A stretch of 64,000 nucleotides of DNA, taken from the NCBI GenBank assembly GCA_964652025.1, contig CAZYZX010000007.1, positions 62,001-126,000 of the forward strand. The letters are read 5' to 3'. The stretch is from JAEXOD01 sp964652025 (GTDB taxonomy: Bacteria; Bacteroidota; Ignavibacteria; Ignavibacteriales; Melioribacteraceae). A program made the position numbers and the translations under genes. The notes below the pieces were generated by a model, which worked only from the letters and a program-made list of their open reading frames with translations, did not search any database and was not told the DNA's origin. Positions 15,616 through 24,136 of this stretch are shown here, piece by piece (position 1 is the stretch's first letter; the number at the start of each line of letters is the position of its first letter).

Positions 15616-16851
15616 TTAAAAAACGTAATTTTTAGGAATTACAACAATACCAGTTTCGCTAACGGTAAAACGTTGTCTATCAACTTCTGGATCAAAACCA
15701 ATTTCGGTATGCTCTGGAACTATAACGTTTTTATCGATAATGGTTCTTCTAATTCTACTATGCCTACCAATAGAAACGTTATCCATAATTATTGAATCTA
15801 CAACATAAGAATAAGAGTTAACTCTTACATTAAAACCAAGGATAGAACGTTCAACAAGACCACCAGAAACAATAGTACCATCGGAAATAAGTGAGTTTAA
15901 CACACGCCCAACACGTTCCCCTTCGTGGGAAAGAGTTTTAGCTGGTGGATATTGAAGTTGCTTTGTGCGCAGTGGCCAATTAAAATCGTATAAATTAAAT
16001 TCTGGATTAACACTAATTAAATCCATGCTAGCAGCGTAGTAGCTATCAATAGTCCCCACATCAACCCAGTAAGGGCGTTCTTTTTTGTTTTCATCCTGAA
16101 ACTTATAAGCAACAACTTCATATCCAGCTTGAATCATATAAGGGATAATGTTTTTACCAAAGTCGTTATTTTCTATACCTTCGCGTTCCATTTGTTTAAG
16201 AACGTTGTGTAAAACAGTAACATTAAAAATATAAATTCCCATGTTAACAAAAGATTCACCTGGTCTATCTGGAATTTCTGGAGGAATAGCAGGTTTTTCT
16301 AAAAAGGAAGTAACTTTGTACAACTCGTCAATTTCCACAACTCCAAACCTATTTGCCGTATCGGCGGGGACGTTCATGCAGGCAATGGATAAGTCTGCTT
16401 TTTTATCTAAGTGATACTGTAACATTTTTAAGTAGTCCATCTTGTAAATGTGGTCACCAGATAATATTAAAGCCCACTTATATTTTGAAGGTTCTAATAA
16501 ATTTAAGTTTTGGTAAATTGCATTAGCAGTACCTAAATACCAATTATTACTTTCTTTTTGTTGTGGAGGAACAGAATAGATAAATTCTCCGAGTTCTGGG
16601 TTAAAAATATTCCATGCTTCGTATAAGTGTTGATTTAAGGAATCTGACTTATACTGAGTTAAAACATAAATTTTTCTTAAACCAGAGTTTAAGCAGTTAG
16701 ACAAAGCAAAGTCGATAATTCTATATTTGCCGCCAAAAGGAACAGAAGGTTTAGTGCGATATTTTGTTAATGGGAGTAATCTTTCCCCTTGACCTCCTGC
16801 CAATATCATTGTTAAAGTATCACGCAATAATGATGAACCTGAAAATTGCAT
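15616..16851 (-). CDS. glgC: Glucose-1-phosphate adenylyltransferase
   Basis: 411 residues, the full length for GlgC. It makes ADP-glucose from glucose-1-phosphate and ATP for glycogen synthesis. The nucleotidyltransferase domain starts with ILAGGQGERLLPLT and RTKPSVPFGGKYRIIDFALSN, followed by GTANAIYQN and SGDHIYKMDY (metal-binding Asp). FLEKPAIPPEIP and WVDVGTIDSYYAA are the sugar-phosphate-binding blocks. A left-handed beta-helix domain closes the chain. The minus-strand RBS gagggg sits right before the ATG. No other glycogen genes are nearby. It is divergent from the M1 peptidase gene. Confidence 0.95.
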   Translation of the reverse strand: MQFSGSSLLRDTLTMILAGGQGERLLPLTKYRTKPSVPFGGKYRIIDFALSNCLNSGLRKIYVLTQYKSDSLNQHLYEAWNIFNPELGEFIYSVPPQQKESNNWYLGTANAIYQNLNLLEPSKYKWALILSGDHIYKMDYLKMLQYHLDKKADLSIACMNVPADTANRFGVVEIDELYKVTSFLEKPAIPPEIPDRPGESFVNMGIYIFNVTVLHNVLKQMEREGIENNDFGKNIIPYMIQAGYEVVAYKFQDENKKERPYWVDVGTIDSYYAASMDLISVNPEFNLYDFNWPLRTKQLQYPPAKTLSHEGERVGRVLNSLISDGTIVSGGLVERSILGFNVRVNSYSYVVDSIIMDNVSIGRHSRIRRTIIDKNVIVPEHTEIGFDPEVDRQRFTVSETGIVVIPKNYVF

Positions 16852-16946
16852 TTCCCCTCGCTAAATTTTTATTATTTTAGTATTTTTCTTTATTAATTTT
16901 TTGGTTTTATTAAAAAATAAGTTTTTTAATATTAAATATAAGTATA

Positions 16947-18629
16947 ATGAAAGTCAAGAAAAATTATTATTATTTATTATTTTTTATATTTCTTTTAATC
17001 TCTTTTACAATTTTATTCTTTTCTGGTTTCTTTAGTAAGCTAAATAAGGTTGTAAATTTTGTTAAAAATAAACGAAATACTGTTTATATAGTGCAAGACT
17101 CTACTTTTAATGTTTATATAAAAGCAAACCAGTATAAAATAGATGTTACTAAGTATACATGTAATTTGGATATATTCCCATATAAGGGAAGTATATCTAT
17201 GGATATGGTCATAAAGGGGAAAGTTTTAGCAGAAATTGATACTTTAATATTAAATTTCGAAAAAGGTTATAATATTTCTTCAATAAAACTTAATAATAAT
17301 GATGTTAAGTATATTTATAAAGATAATTATTTAAGTGTAATAAATAAATTTTTTACAGGGGATAGTTTTAATATTTCAATAAAATATTATGGGCAACCAA
17401 CATTAAAGGGTTTAGGTGCGTTTGTTTTTGATGAATATAAGGGGAATAAATTTATATATACGTTAAATGAACCAATATATGCTTCTTCTTGGTTGCCGTG
17501 TAACGATAGACCAGATGATAAAGCTTATTTTGATATTAGTATTTCTTCAGATTCTGTTTTTACTTCTTTAAGCAATGGCAGATTAGTTGATATTAAAACC
17601 AATGGAAAAAGAAAAACTTATTATTACCATTCTAACTATCCAATTTCTACTTATTTAATGTGTGTTTATTCTGGTAAGTATTATTATTTTGAAGATTATG
17701 TTGTTATTGGTAAAAAAGATACTGTAAGATTACCTTACTACACATTAGAGCAAAATGATTTAGAAAATTTTATTGATTATACCCCAATTAAAAAGGGTAT
17801 TAAAGTATTTAGTGAACTGTTTGGAACATATCCATTTGTAAAAGATAAGTATGGCAATGCAGAAATTACGTGGTTATATGGGGCAATAGAGCACCAAACT
17901 ATAACCGGGTTAAGTACCTCTCTAATTAAAGATCCAATTGCAAAACAATCTGTTTTTATACATGAATTAGCGCATAGTTGGTGGGGAAATGCAGTTGGGG
18001 TTAAGACTTGGAAAGATATATGGCTTAATGAGGGATTTGCAACTTATAGCGAAGCACTTTATGCAGAAAAAGTGTTTGGCAAAGAGATGTATTTAAGGGT
18101 TTTAAAAAGCAAAGATGGAAAGTTTGATGATAATACTTTATATGCACCTAAAGGTAATATGTTTTCTGGTACAATATATAATAAAGGTGCTTGGGTGCTT
18201 CATATGTTAAGAAATAAGATTGGAGATAAAAAGTTTTTCGATTTGTTAAAGTATTATTATAATAAATATAATTATAGTAACGCATCTACAAATGATTTTA
18301 TTGAAGCTGCAGAAAAAATTAGTGGAGAAGAGTTAAAGCAATTTTTTAATAGTTGGGTTTTTAAGGGTACCGGCATAGTTAATATTGAATATAATTACAA
18401 AATACAAAATAATGACTTATATCTAAATATTAATTTATCTAAAAATAAGGTGAAATATTTTATAGATTTAGATGTAGAAATTGTATTAAAAGATAGTACT
18501 ACATTATTAAAAAAAATTAAATTGAGGGGAGAAGACACATTATTAGTTTATAATAATATTAAAAATCTTAAGAATATAAATATAGACCCAAATGATAAAC
18601 TTCTTAAAAATATATCTCTTTTAAAGTAG
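16947..18629 (+). CDS. M1-family zinc aminopeptidase-like membrane-anchored protein
   Basis: 560 residues. An N-terminal hydrophobic segment at about 6-27 is a signal anchor, so the catalytic domain probably lies in the periplasm. The zinc site is complete: HELAHSWWG (from about residue 339) with the downstream glutamate in WLNEGFATYSE. The substrate-recognition motif, usually GAMEN, reads GAIEH here (about 312-316), keeping the glutamate that binds the substrate amino group. The chain ends after a short beta domain, lacking the long helical C-terminal domain of the largest M1 enzymes. It cleaves N-terminal residues from peptides by family knowledge; the natural substrate is unknown. It is followed 57 bases later by lpxH. 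Confidence 0.9.
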   Translation: MKVKKNYYYLLFFIFLLISFTILFFSGFFSKLNKVVNFVKNKRNTVYIVQDSTFNVYIKANQYKIDVTKYTCNLDIFPYKGSISMDMVIKGKVLAEIDTLILNFEKGYNISSIKLNNNDVKYIYKDNYLSVINKFFTGDSFNISIKYYGQPTLKGLGAFVFDEYKGNKFIYTLNEPIYASSWLPCNDRPDDKAYFDISISSDSVFTSLSNGRLVDIKTNGKRKTYYYHSNYPISTYLMCVYSGKYYYFEDYVVIGKKDTVRLPYYTLEQNDLENFIDYTPIKKGIKVFSELFGTYPFVKDKYGNAEITWLYGAIEHQTITGLSTSLIKDPIAKQSVFIHELAHSWWGNAVGVKTWKDIWLNEGFATYSEALYAEKVFGKEMYLRVLKSKDGKFDDNTLYAPKGNMFSGTIYNKGAWVLHMLRNKIGDKKFFDLLKYYYNKYNYSNASTNDFIEAAEKISGEELKQFFNSWVFKGTGIVNIEYNYKIQNNDLYLNINLSKNKVKYFIDLDVEIVLKDSTTLLKKIKLRGEDTLLVYNNIKNLKNINIDPNDKLLKNISLLK

Positions 18630-18686
18630 TACTTTAAAAATTATAAAAATTATTGTATAATTATTGTTTAATTAATTTTAAATTGT

Positions 18687-19409
18687 GTGGAAAAGACAGT
18701 TTATTTTATATCAGATTTGCACTTAGGATTGCAAGGTTTAGAAAAGGAAAAAGAAAAAGAGCTTAAACTAATAAGCTTTTTGGAATTTATTAACCATAAT
18801 GGTAATACTTTATTTATCTTAGGGGACTTATTTGATTATTGGTTTGAATATAAATATGTTTTGCAAAAAGGTTATTTTGAAATATTTACAGTTTTAAAAA
18901 AAATTACAGATAATGGCGTAAAGGTGTATTATTTAATTGGTAATCATGATTTTTTTCACTATGATTTTTTTGAAAAATATTTAAATGTAAAACTAATTAA
19001 AACAGAATACACTTTTAATTATGATAATAAAAAGTTTTTTTTAGGACATGGGGATGGTTTAGTTAAAAAAGATACAGGATATAAGATTTTAAAAAAGATA
19101 TTAAGGAATAAATTTTTCCAAAAATTATATTATTTAGTTCATCCAGATTTAGGGATATCAATTGCAAGGAAAACGAGCAAAACAAGTAGAGAGTATACCG
19201 AATATAAAGACTATGGCGAAACGGACGGTTTATTTGAAACAGCCAAGTTAAAAATTGATGATGGATATGATTTTGTAATTTTTGGTCACTCTCATATGCG
19301 TGATAATAAAATGTATAAAAAAGGACAATATATAAATTTAGGAACGTGGCTAAGCAAACCTTGCTACGCTATTTACAAAGATAATAAAATTGAAATTATA
19401 GATTGGTAA
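18687..19409 (+). CDS. lpxH: UDP-2,3-diacylglucosamine hydrolase-type metallophosphoesterase (LpxH)
   Basis: 240 residues, calcineurin-like phosphoesterase. The five metal motifs are present: SDLHLG (D10, H12), GDLFDYWFE, GNHDF, GHGD and GHSHM. The size and the WFE after GDLFDY fit LpxH, which hydrolyses UDP-2,3-diacylglucosamine to lipid X in lipid A synthesis. The start is GTG at 18687; no ATG lies near the conserved N-terminus and the ribosome-binding site is weak. It ends 3 bases before the PBP1A gene, so lipid A and peptidoglycan functions are linked in one transcript. Confidence 0.88.
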   Translation: MEKTVYFISDLHLGLQGLEKEKEKELKLISFLEFINHNGNTLFILGDLFDYWFEYKYVLQKGYFEIFTVLKKITDNGVKVYYLIGNHDFFHYDFFEKYLNVKLIKTEYTFNYDNKKFFLGHGDGLVKKDTGYKILKKILRNKFFQKLYYLVHPDLGISIARKTSKTSREYTEYKDYGETDGLFETAKLKIDDGYDFVIFGHSHMRDNKMYKKGQYINLGTWLSKPCYAIYKDNKIEIIDW

Positions 19410-19412
19410 ATA

Positions 19413-21629
19413 ATGGCACAACTAAAAAAAACAAAAAAAACTAACAAATATACAAAGTGGTTTTATATTGTATTTGGTTTAAGTTTTATATTATTTTTAG
19501 CGTTTTTAATATATGTTATAAGTGGATTACCACCAGTAGAAGATTTGGAAAATCCCAAACCATTATTAGCAAGTAATGTTTGGAGTTATGATGGTGAATT
19601 AATAGGTCAATTTTTTATAGAAAATCGTGTACCTATTAAATATAAAGATATAAACCAAAGTGTAATAAAAGCATTAATTGCCACGGAAGATGTTAAATTT
19701 TACAAGCATTGGGGTGTAGATATAGATCGTTTTGTTAAAGCGATGATAAAAACATTGATGGGTAAAAAGCAGGGTGCAAGCACAATTACACAGCAATTAG
19801 CAAAAAACCTTTATGGGTTAAAAGATAGTAATGAAAACATATTTGAAACCGTGGTTAGAAAAGTTAGAGAATGGATTACAGCAGTTCAAATAGAAAAGAC
19901 TTATACCAAGAAAGAAATATTAGAATTATACTTAAATATATCTTATTTTGGTAATAGTGCTTATGGTATACAATCTGCTGCAAAAATTTATTTTAATAAA
20001 AATGCAAAAGATTTAACTGTACCGGAAGCAGCAACATTAATTGGATTGTTAAAATCTTCTGTTTATTATGACCCAATAAAACGGGAAAATAATGCATTAC
20101 AAAGGCGTAACTTAATTTTAACTAGGTTATATGAAGAGGGTTTTATAAGTGAGTTAGAGCTTAAAAATTACAAAGCCATGCGAATAAATATTGATAGACA
20201 AAAATTAACTAAAAAATTTAAGAGTGATATAGCACCACACTTTGTAGAGTATGTTAGACAGCAAATGGAAAAATGGGCGGCAGAGCATAATGTAAATCTA
20301 TACGAAGATGGGTTAAATATCTACACAACTTTAGATTCTAAAATGCAACGAATTGCAAACAGGGCTGTAAATGAGCATTTAAGTACATTTCAACCACAAT
20401 TTGATAAATATTGGGATTGGAATAAACATCCTGAAATATTAAAGGATGCTGTAATAAGGTATATTAAAGACACAGAAGCTTATAGAAAAGCAAAAAGTGA
20501 CCAGGAAAAAGAAAAAATATTATTAGAAAAAAGAAATGACCCGAATATTATAGCTAGAGTTAAAGAAGAGAAACAAAAAATTGAAGTAGGTTTTGTTGCA
20601 ATAGATCCATCCAATGGTCAAATTAGGGCAATGGTTGGTGGTAGAGATACAATAAGAGGTATGGGAATAAATCATGCTGTGCAAATAAAAAGGCAACCGG
20701 GCTCATCTTTTAAGCCTATTGTGTATTTAACAGCAATTAATAACGGTTGTTATCCTGCAATGGCTTTACCAAATCAGCCATTTAATTATAAAGGATGGAG
20801 TCCGAGTAACTACGAGCATGATGCGGGCGGTTTGCTAACCTTGCGTAATGCGCTTAAATTATCTAAAAATATAATAGCTGCAAGATTAGTAATAGATGGC
20901 TTTGCGACAATCGATGACATTATAGATCATGCTAAAAGGTTAGGAATTAAAACTCCATTACAGCATTATCCTTCTATATCTTTAGGAACAAGCGAAGTTT
21001 CTCCTGTAGAATTAGTTAATGCATATGCAACTATTGCAAATAAAGGAATTTATAATGAATATATATCCATAGTAAGGATTACGGATAAAGCGGGAGTAGT
21101 ATTAGAAGATTTTACAAATGTAATAAATCAAGCTATAAGTCCTGAGACCGCATATATTATTACAAGTATGTTACAAACTGCAATTGATAACGGAACAGGC
21201 GCCGGGGCACGTGGAACGTATAATTTCAGGCGTCCTGCTGCAGGGAAAACTGGAACGACACAAAATTTTAAAGACGCTTGGTTTATGGGATTTACTCCTC
21301 AACTTGCGGCAGGTGTTTGGGTAGGTTTTGATGATAGCCGCATGACTTTTGGCGGTGGTTATGGGCAAGGAGCTCGTGCTGCAATGCCAATTTGGGCTAT
21401 TTTTATGAGGGAAGTCTACAAAGCTTTCGATTTACCGGTTGCAGATTTTGAAAAACCAGAAGGGGTTGAAGTTGGTGAATTTTGTGCAGATGAATTAGGT
21501 GCCAATACTCCTTTAAGTAATGGTATGTGTGGTAATACTTTTTCAGATATTTATGATATAAATAAAAAACCGGGTGAGTTTACTATAAACAGAAATTATA
21601 AATATATTAACGAGATGAGCGGATTATAA
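19413..21629 (+). CDS. Bifunctional penicillin-binding protein, class A (PBP1A-like)
   Basis: 738 residues. A short basic cytoplasmic tail and one membrane helix (about 16-38) lead into a glycosyltransferase-51 domain (about 60-235; ATEDVKFYKHWGVD with the catalytic Glu, GASTITQQLAKNL, ELYLNISYFGNSAYGIQSAA) and a transpeptidase domain (about 390-700). The transpeptidase motifs are SSFKP (acylated Ser), KLSKN (the S-x-N region) and GKTGTT. It polymerises and cross-links peptidoglycan outside the inner membrane. An inserted charged coiled segment (about 340-390) separates the domains. It follows lpxH directly and ends before a bidirectional terminator. Confidence 0.95.
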   Translation: MAQLKKTKKTNKYTKWFYIVFGLSFILFLAFLIYVISGLPPVEDLENPKPLLASNVWSYDGELIGQFFIENRVPIKYKDINQSVIKALIATEDVKFYKHWGVDIDRFVKAMIKTLMGKKQGASTITQQLAKNLYGLKDSNENIFETVVRKVREWITAVQIEKTYTKKEILELYLNISYFGNSAYGIQSAAKIYFNKNAKDLTVPEAATLIGLLKSSVYYDPIKRENNALQRRNLILTRLYEEGFISELELKNYKAMRINIDRQKLTKKFKSDIAPHFVEYVRQQMEKWAAEHNVNLYEDGLNIYTTLDSKMQRIANRAVNEHLSTFQPQFDKYWDWNKHPEILKDAVIRYIKDTEAYRKAKSDQEKEKILLEKRNDPNIIARVKEEKQKIEVGFVAIDPSNGQIRAMVGGRDTIRGMGINHAVQIKRQPGSSFKPIVYLTAINNGCYPAMALPNQPFNYKGWSPSNYEHDAGGLLTLRNALKLSKNIIAARLVIDGFATIDDIIDHAKRLGIKTPLQHYPSISLGTSEVSPVELVNAYATIANKGIYNEYISIVRITDKAGVVLEDFTNVINQAISPETAYIITSMLQTAIDNGTGAGARGTYNFRRPAAGKTGTTQNFKDAWFMGFTPQLAAGVWVGFDDSRMTFGGGYGQGARAAMPIWAIFMREVYKAFDLPVADFEKPEGVEVGEFCADELGANTPLSNGMCGNTFSDIYDINKKPGEFTINRNYKYINEMSGL

Positions 21630-21650
21630 AATTTTGTTTTAATTTATAAA

Positions 21651-21678
21651 AAAAACCGATGTTAAACATCGGTTTTTT
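21651..21678. terminator. Bidirectional intrinsic terminator
   Basis: The inverted repeat aaaaaccgatgt / acatcggttttt has a three-base loop. A and T runs flank the stem on both sides, so it can stop the PBP1A transcript (plus) and the purA transcript (minus). Confidence 0.88.
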
Positions 21679-21700
21679 TATTAATTAAATAGTAGTTAAT

Positions 21701-22969
21701 TTATCTAATTATAGTTTGCTCTCTATCTGGACCAACGGAAATAATAGTATTTTTAAATCCGCAAAATTTTTCAATAAATTCTAAATATTCCTTAGCCTTA
21801 TTAGGTAAATCATCATAGTTACGAATATTAGAAATATCAGTTTCCCATCCTTCAAAAGATTGATAAATAGGGGTAACTTCGTTCAATATTTCACTAGTAG
21901 CGGGGAATGATTTTAATGTTTTGCCATTATGCATATAACCGATACAAACTTTAATTTCGTCTAAATTACTAAGAACATCTAACTTAGTAATTGCGGCTTC
22001 TGTAATACCATTAATAAGGCAGGAGTAATTTAATGCAAATAGGTCTAACCAACCGCAGCGTCTCGGTCTACCGGTAGTAGCACCAAACTCTGCACCCCAC
22101 TTGCGTAAATTTTCGCCTGTATCATCTAAAAGCTCAGTTGGGAAAGGACCATTACCAACACGTGTTGTATAAGCTTTAACAATCCCAATAACTTTATCAA
22201 TTTTAGTAGGTGGCACACCCGTACCAGTGCAAGCACCACCACTTGTAGGGTTAGATGATGTTACAAATGGATAAGTACCAAAATCCACATCAAGTAAAGC
22301 ACCTTGTGCACCTTCAAATAAAACAGATTTACCTTCGTTTATTGCGTTATTAAGTAGTAAAGCAGTATCTTTTATATATTCATCAATAGTTTCATCAAAA
22401 GAAAGATACTCGCTTACGATTTGTTCAATATCTAAGCCTTTATTGTTATAAACTTTATTTAAGATATCATTCTTTTCTGCAAGGTTGCAGCGTATTTTAT
22501 TTTCAAGATTTTTTTTGTCAAGTAAGTCTACAATTTTAATTCCTTTTCTAGCGGCTTTATCAATATAACAAGGGCCAATTCCTCTTCCAGTAGTACCTAT
22601 TTTAGTGGTTCCACTTTCATTAATAGAATCTATTAATTTATGGTAAGGCATAATTAGGTGCGCGTTGTGACTAATAAAAAGGCGCCCTTTAGTATCAATG
22701 CCATTATCATTTAAGAATTTAATTTCATCTAAAAGTGCTTTTGGATCTATAACAACGCCATTGCCAATAACGCAAATAACATCGTCTCGTAAAATACCAG
22801 AAGGGATTAAGTGCAAAACAAATTTAGTATCACCAATTTTAATTGTATGCCCTGCATTAGCGCCACCTTGGTAACGAGCGACAATCTTATAATTTTCGCT
22901 TAAAATGTCTACTATTTTGCCTTTCCCTTCATCACCCCATTGGCTACCAACAAGAATTGCAATACTCAT
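21701..22969 (-). CDS. purA: Adenylosuccinate synthetase
   Basis: 422 residues, full length. It joins IMP and aspartate, using GTP, in the first committed step of AMP synthesis. Motifs: GSQWGDEGKGKIVD at the N-terminus (catalytic Asp and P-loop-like GTP site), GGANAGHTI (catalytic His), TTGRGIGPCYIDKAARKGI, FEGAQGALLDVDFGTYPFVTSS and the C-terminal GPDREQTI. It is transcribed alone between two terminators, one shared with PBP1A and one after the STAS gene. Confidence 0.97.
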   Translation of the reverse strand: MSIAILVGSQWGDEGKGKIVDILSENYKIVARYQGGANAGHTIKIGDTKFVLHLIPSGILRDDVICVIGNGVVIDPKALLDEIKFLNDNGIDTKGRLFISHNAHLIMPYHKLIDSINESGTTKIGTTGRGIGPCYIDKAARKGIKIVDLLDKKNLENKIRCNLAEKNDILNKVYNNKGLDIEQIVSEYLSFDETIDEYIKDTALLLNNAINEGKSVLFEGAQGALLDVDFGTYPFVTSSNPTSGGACTGTGVPPTKIDKVIGIVKAYTTRVGNGPFPTELLDDTGENLRKWGAEFGATTGRPRRCGWLDLFALNYSCLINGITEAAITKLDVLSNLDEIKVCIGYMHNGKTLKSFPATSEILNEVTPIYQSFEGWETDISNIRNYDDLPNKAKEYLEFIEKFCGFKNTIISVGPDREQTIIR

Positions 22970-22982
22970 TAATTACTCCAAT

Positions 22983-23012
22983 AAAAAAGCGGAAAGCTTA
23001 ATGCCTTTCCGC
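22983..23012 (-). terminator. Intrinsic terminator after the STAS gene
   Basis: The eight-base-pair stem gcggaaag / ctttccgc (22989-23012) is followed on the minus strand by six T (22983-22988). It lies between the STAS gene stop and the purA start, so the two are separate units. Confidence 0.85.
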
Positions 23013-23029
23013 ATTGTAAAAAGCTTAAT

Positions 23030-23371
23030 TTAGTTTTCAAAACTTTTAACGGCAGCGTCAACAGATTCGTAATGGTCGAATATTGTTATAAGTTTTGTGA
23101 TAACTAATAAACTATTAATTTTATCGGTAGCATTAGCAAGTTTTAATTGTCCACCACCATTTTTCATAGTAGTATAAGCTGTTATAAGCATACCAATGCC
23201 AGAGCTATTCATAAATTTTACGTCTGAAAGGTCTACAACTATATTTTTTTTCCCCTCATCTAATAATTTATGAACTAGTTCGTTAAATTCTGCTGCTTCT
23301 GGTCCACCCATAACGTTCCCTTTAAGCTCTAATACAATAGCATTATACTTTTCTACTATTTTTGTTTTCAT
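23030..23371 (-). CDS. STAS-domain anti-sigma-factor antagonist (SpoIIAA/RsbV-like)
   Basis: 113 residues forming one STAS domain. The conserved phosphorylation motif is present: DLSDVKFMNSSGIGML, with S57 aligned with the phosphorylated serine of SpoIIAA. Unphosphorylated forms bind the anti-sigma kinase and free the sigma factor; SpoIIE-type phosphatases regenerate them. A GAGG ribosome-binding site precedes the ATG. It diverges from the ECF sigma gene, and a second STAS gene lies at 27333-27695. This is therefore one of two candidate substrates for the kinase and phosphatases encoded nearby. Monocistronic with its own terminator. Confidence 0.92.
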   Translation of the reverse strand: MKTKIVEKYNAIVLELKGNVMGGPEAAEFNELVHKLLDEGKKNIVVDLSDVKFMNSSGIGMLITAYTTMKNGGGQLKLANATDKINSLLVITKLITIFDHYESVDAAVKSFEN

Positions 23372-23510
23372 GTATACCTCGATTAATAAAGTTATTAATT
23401 TTTAACTGTAATATAAAAATAATTATTAAATAAAAAAAAAAAATAATTCAAAAATAAATAATTTGGGGATAAAATTATGAAAAAATTAATAATATTAGTA
23501 AATTAATTAT

Positions 23511-23535
23511 TGAACCAAAAATATTTTTGAACGTC
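23511..23535 (+). promoter_or_regulatory. Candidate ECF-sigma autoregulatory promoter
   Basis: TGAACC at 23511-23516 and CGTC at 23532-23535, 15-16 bases apart, resemble the GAAC/CGTC class of ECF promoters (for example B. subtilis SigM/SigW types). They sit directly upstream of the ECF sigma gene, where autoregulatory promoters normally lie. The predicted start site falls at or next to the ATG at 23543, implying a leaderless or nearly leaderless mRNA; no ribosome-binding site is visible before that ATG. Confidence 0.45.
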
Positions 23536-23542
23536 TAAATTT

Positions 23543-24136
23543 ATGATTAATGAAGAGTTTCTTCCAAACTTGCAAAGTATTAAAGATAAGAAATCTGATG
23601 AAGAGGATTATGATTTAATAAGAAAATTTAACGATGGTGATGATAGGGCTTTTACACTTTTGGTATCTAAACATAAAGAAAAAGTGAGAAACTTGATTTA
23701 CTTAACGTTAAATGAAAGCGAACCTGTAGATGATATTGCGCAAGATGTATTTGTATCTATATTTTATAATATAAAAGATTTTAGATACGAATCCAAGTTT
23801 ACCACTTGGCTTTATCGAATTACGGTAAATAAATGCAGGGATTTTTTAAGGAAAAAGAAAGTTAGAAGCATATTTGTAAGTGTGGAAGAAGAAGAATATG
23901 GTATTAGTAAAAATTATCAACCCGATAATGAAATAATTAAGTTAGTAAACGAGGCAATACAAAGATTGCCGGAAAAACTTAAAATACCGCTTATTTTGCG
24001 AGATATTGATGGCTTAAGTTACAAAGAAATAAGTGATCAATTGGGTTTAGAAATAGGAACTATTAAAAGCCGTATTTTTAGAGCAAGAGAAACATTAAAA
24101 ATATTTTTGGAACCTTATCAAAATGACCTATATTAA
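23543..24136 (+). CDS. ECF-family RNA polymerase sigma factor
   Basis: 197 residues with sigma region 2 (about 35-105; promoter-melting block YESKFTTWLYRITVNKCRDFLRKKK) and region 4 (about 135-185; LPEKLKIPLILRDIDGLSYKEISDQLGLEIGTIKSRI helix-turn-helix). There is no region 1 or 3, as in SigW/RpoE-type ECF factors. The stop overlaps the next gene by 14 bases, so that membrane protein is the likely direct partner. A candidate self-recognised promoter lies just upstream. ECF factors are usually held by membrane anti-sigma factors; whether the partner-switching genes downstream act on this sigma factor is unknown. Confidence 0.95.
   Translation: MINEEFLPNLQSIKDKKSDEEDYDLIRKFNDGDDRAFTLLVSKHKEKVRNLIYLTLNESEPVDDIAQDVFVSIFYNIKDFRYESKFTTWLYRITVNKCRDFLRKKKVRSIFVSVEEEEYGISKNYQPDNEIIKLVNEAIQRLPEKLKIPLILRDIDGLSYKEISDQLGLEIGTIKSRIFRARETLKIFLEPYQNDLY

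Noticed and set aside
23477..23506. A nine-codon open frame (starting MKKLIILV) upstream of the ECF sigma gene
   Set aside because: It lies upstream of the candidate promoter, has no regulatory codon pattern or hairpin, and is expected by chance in AT-rich DNA.
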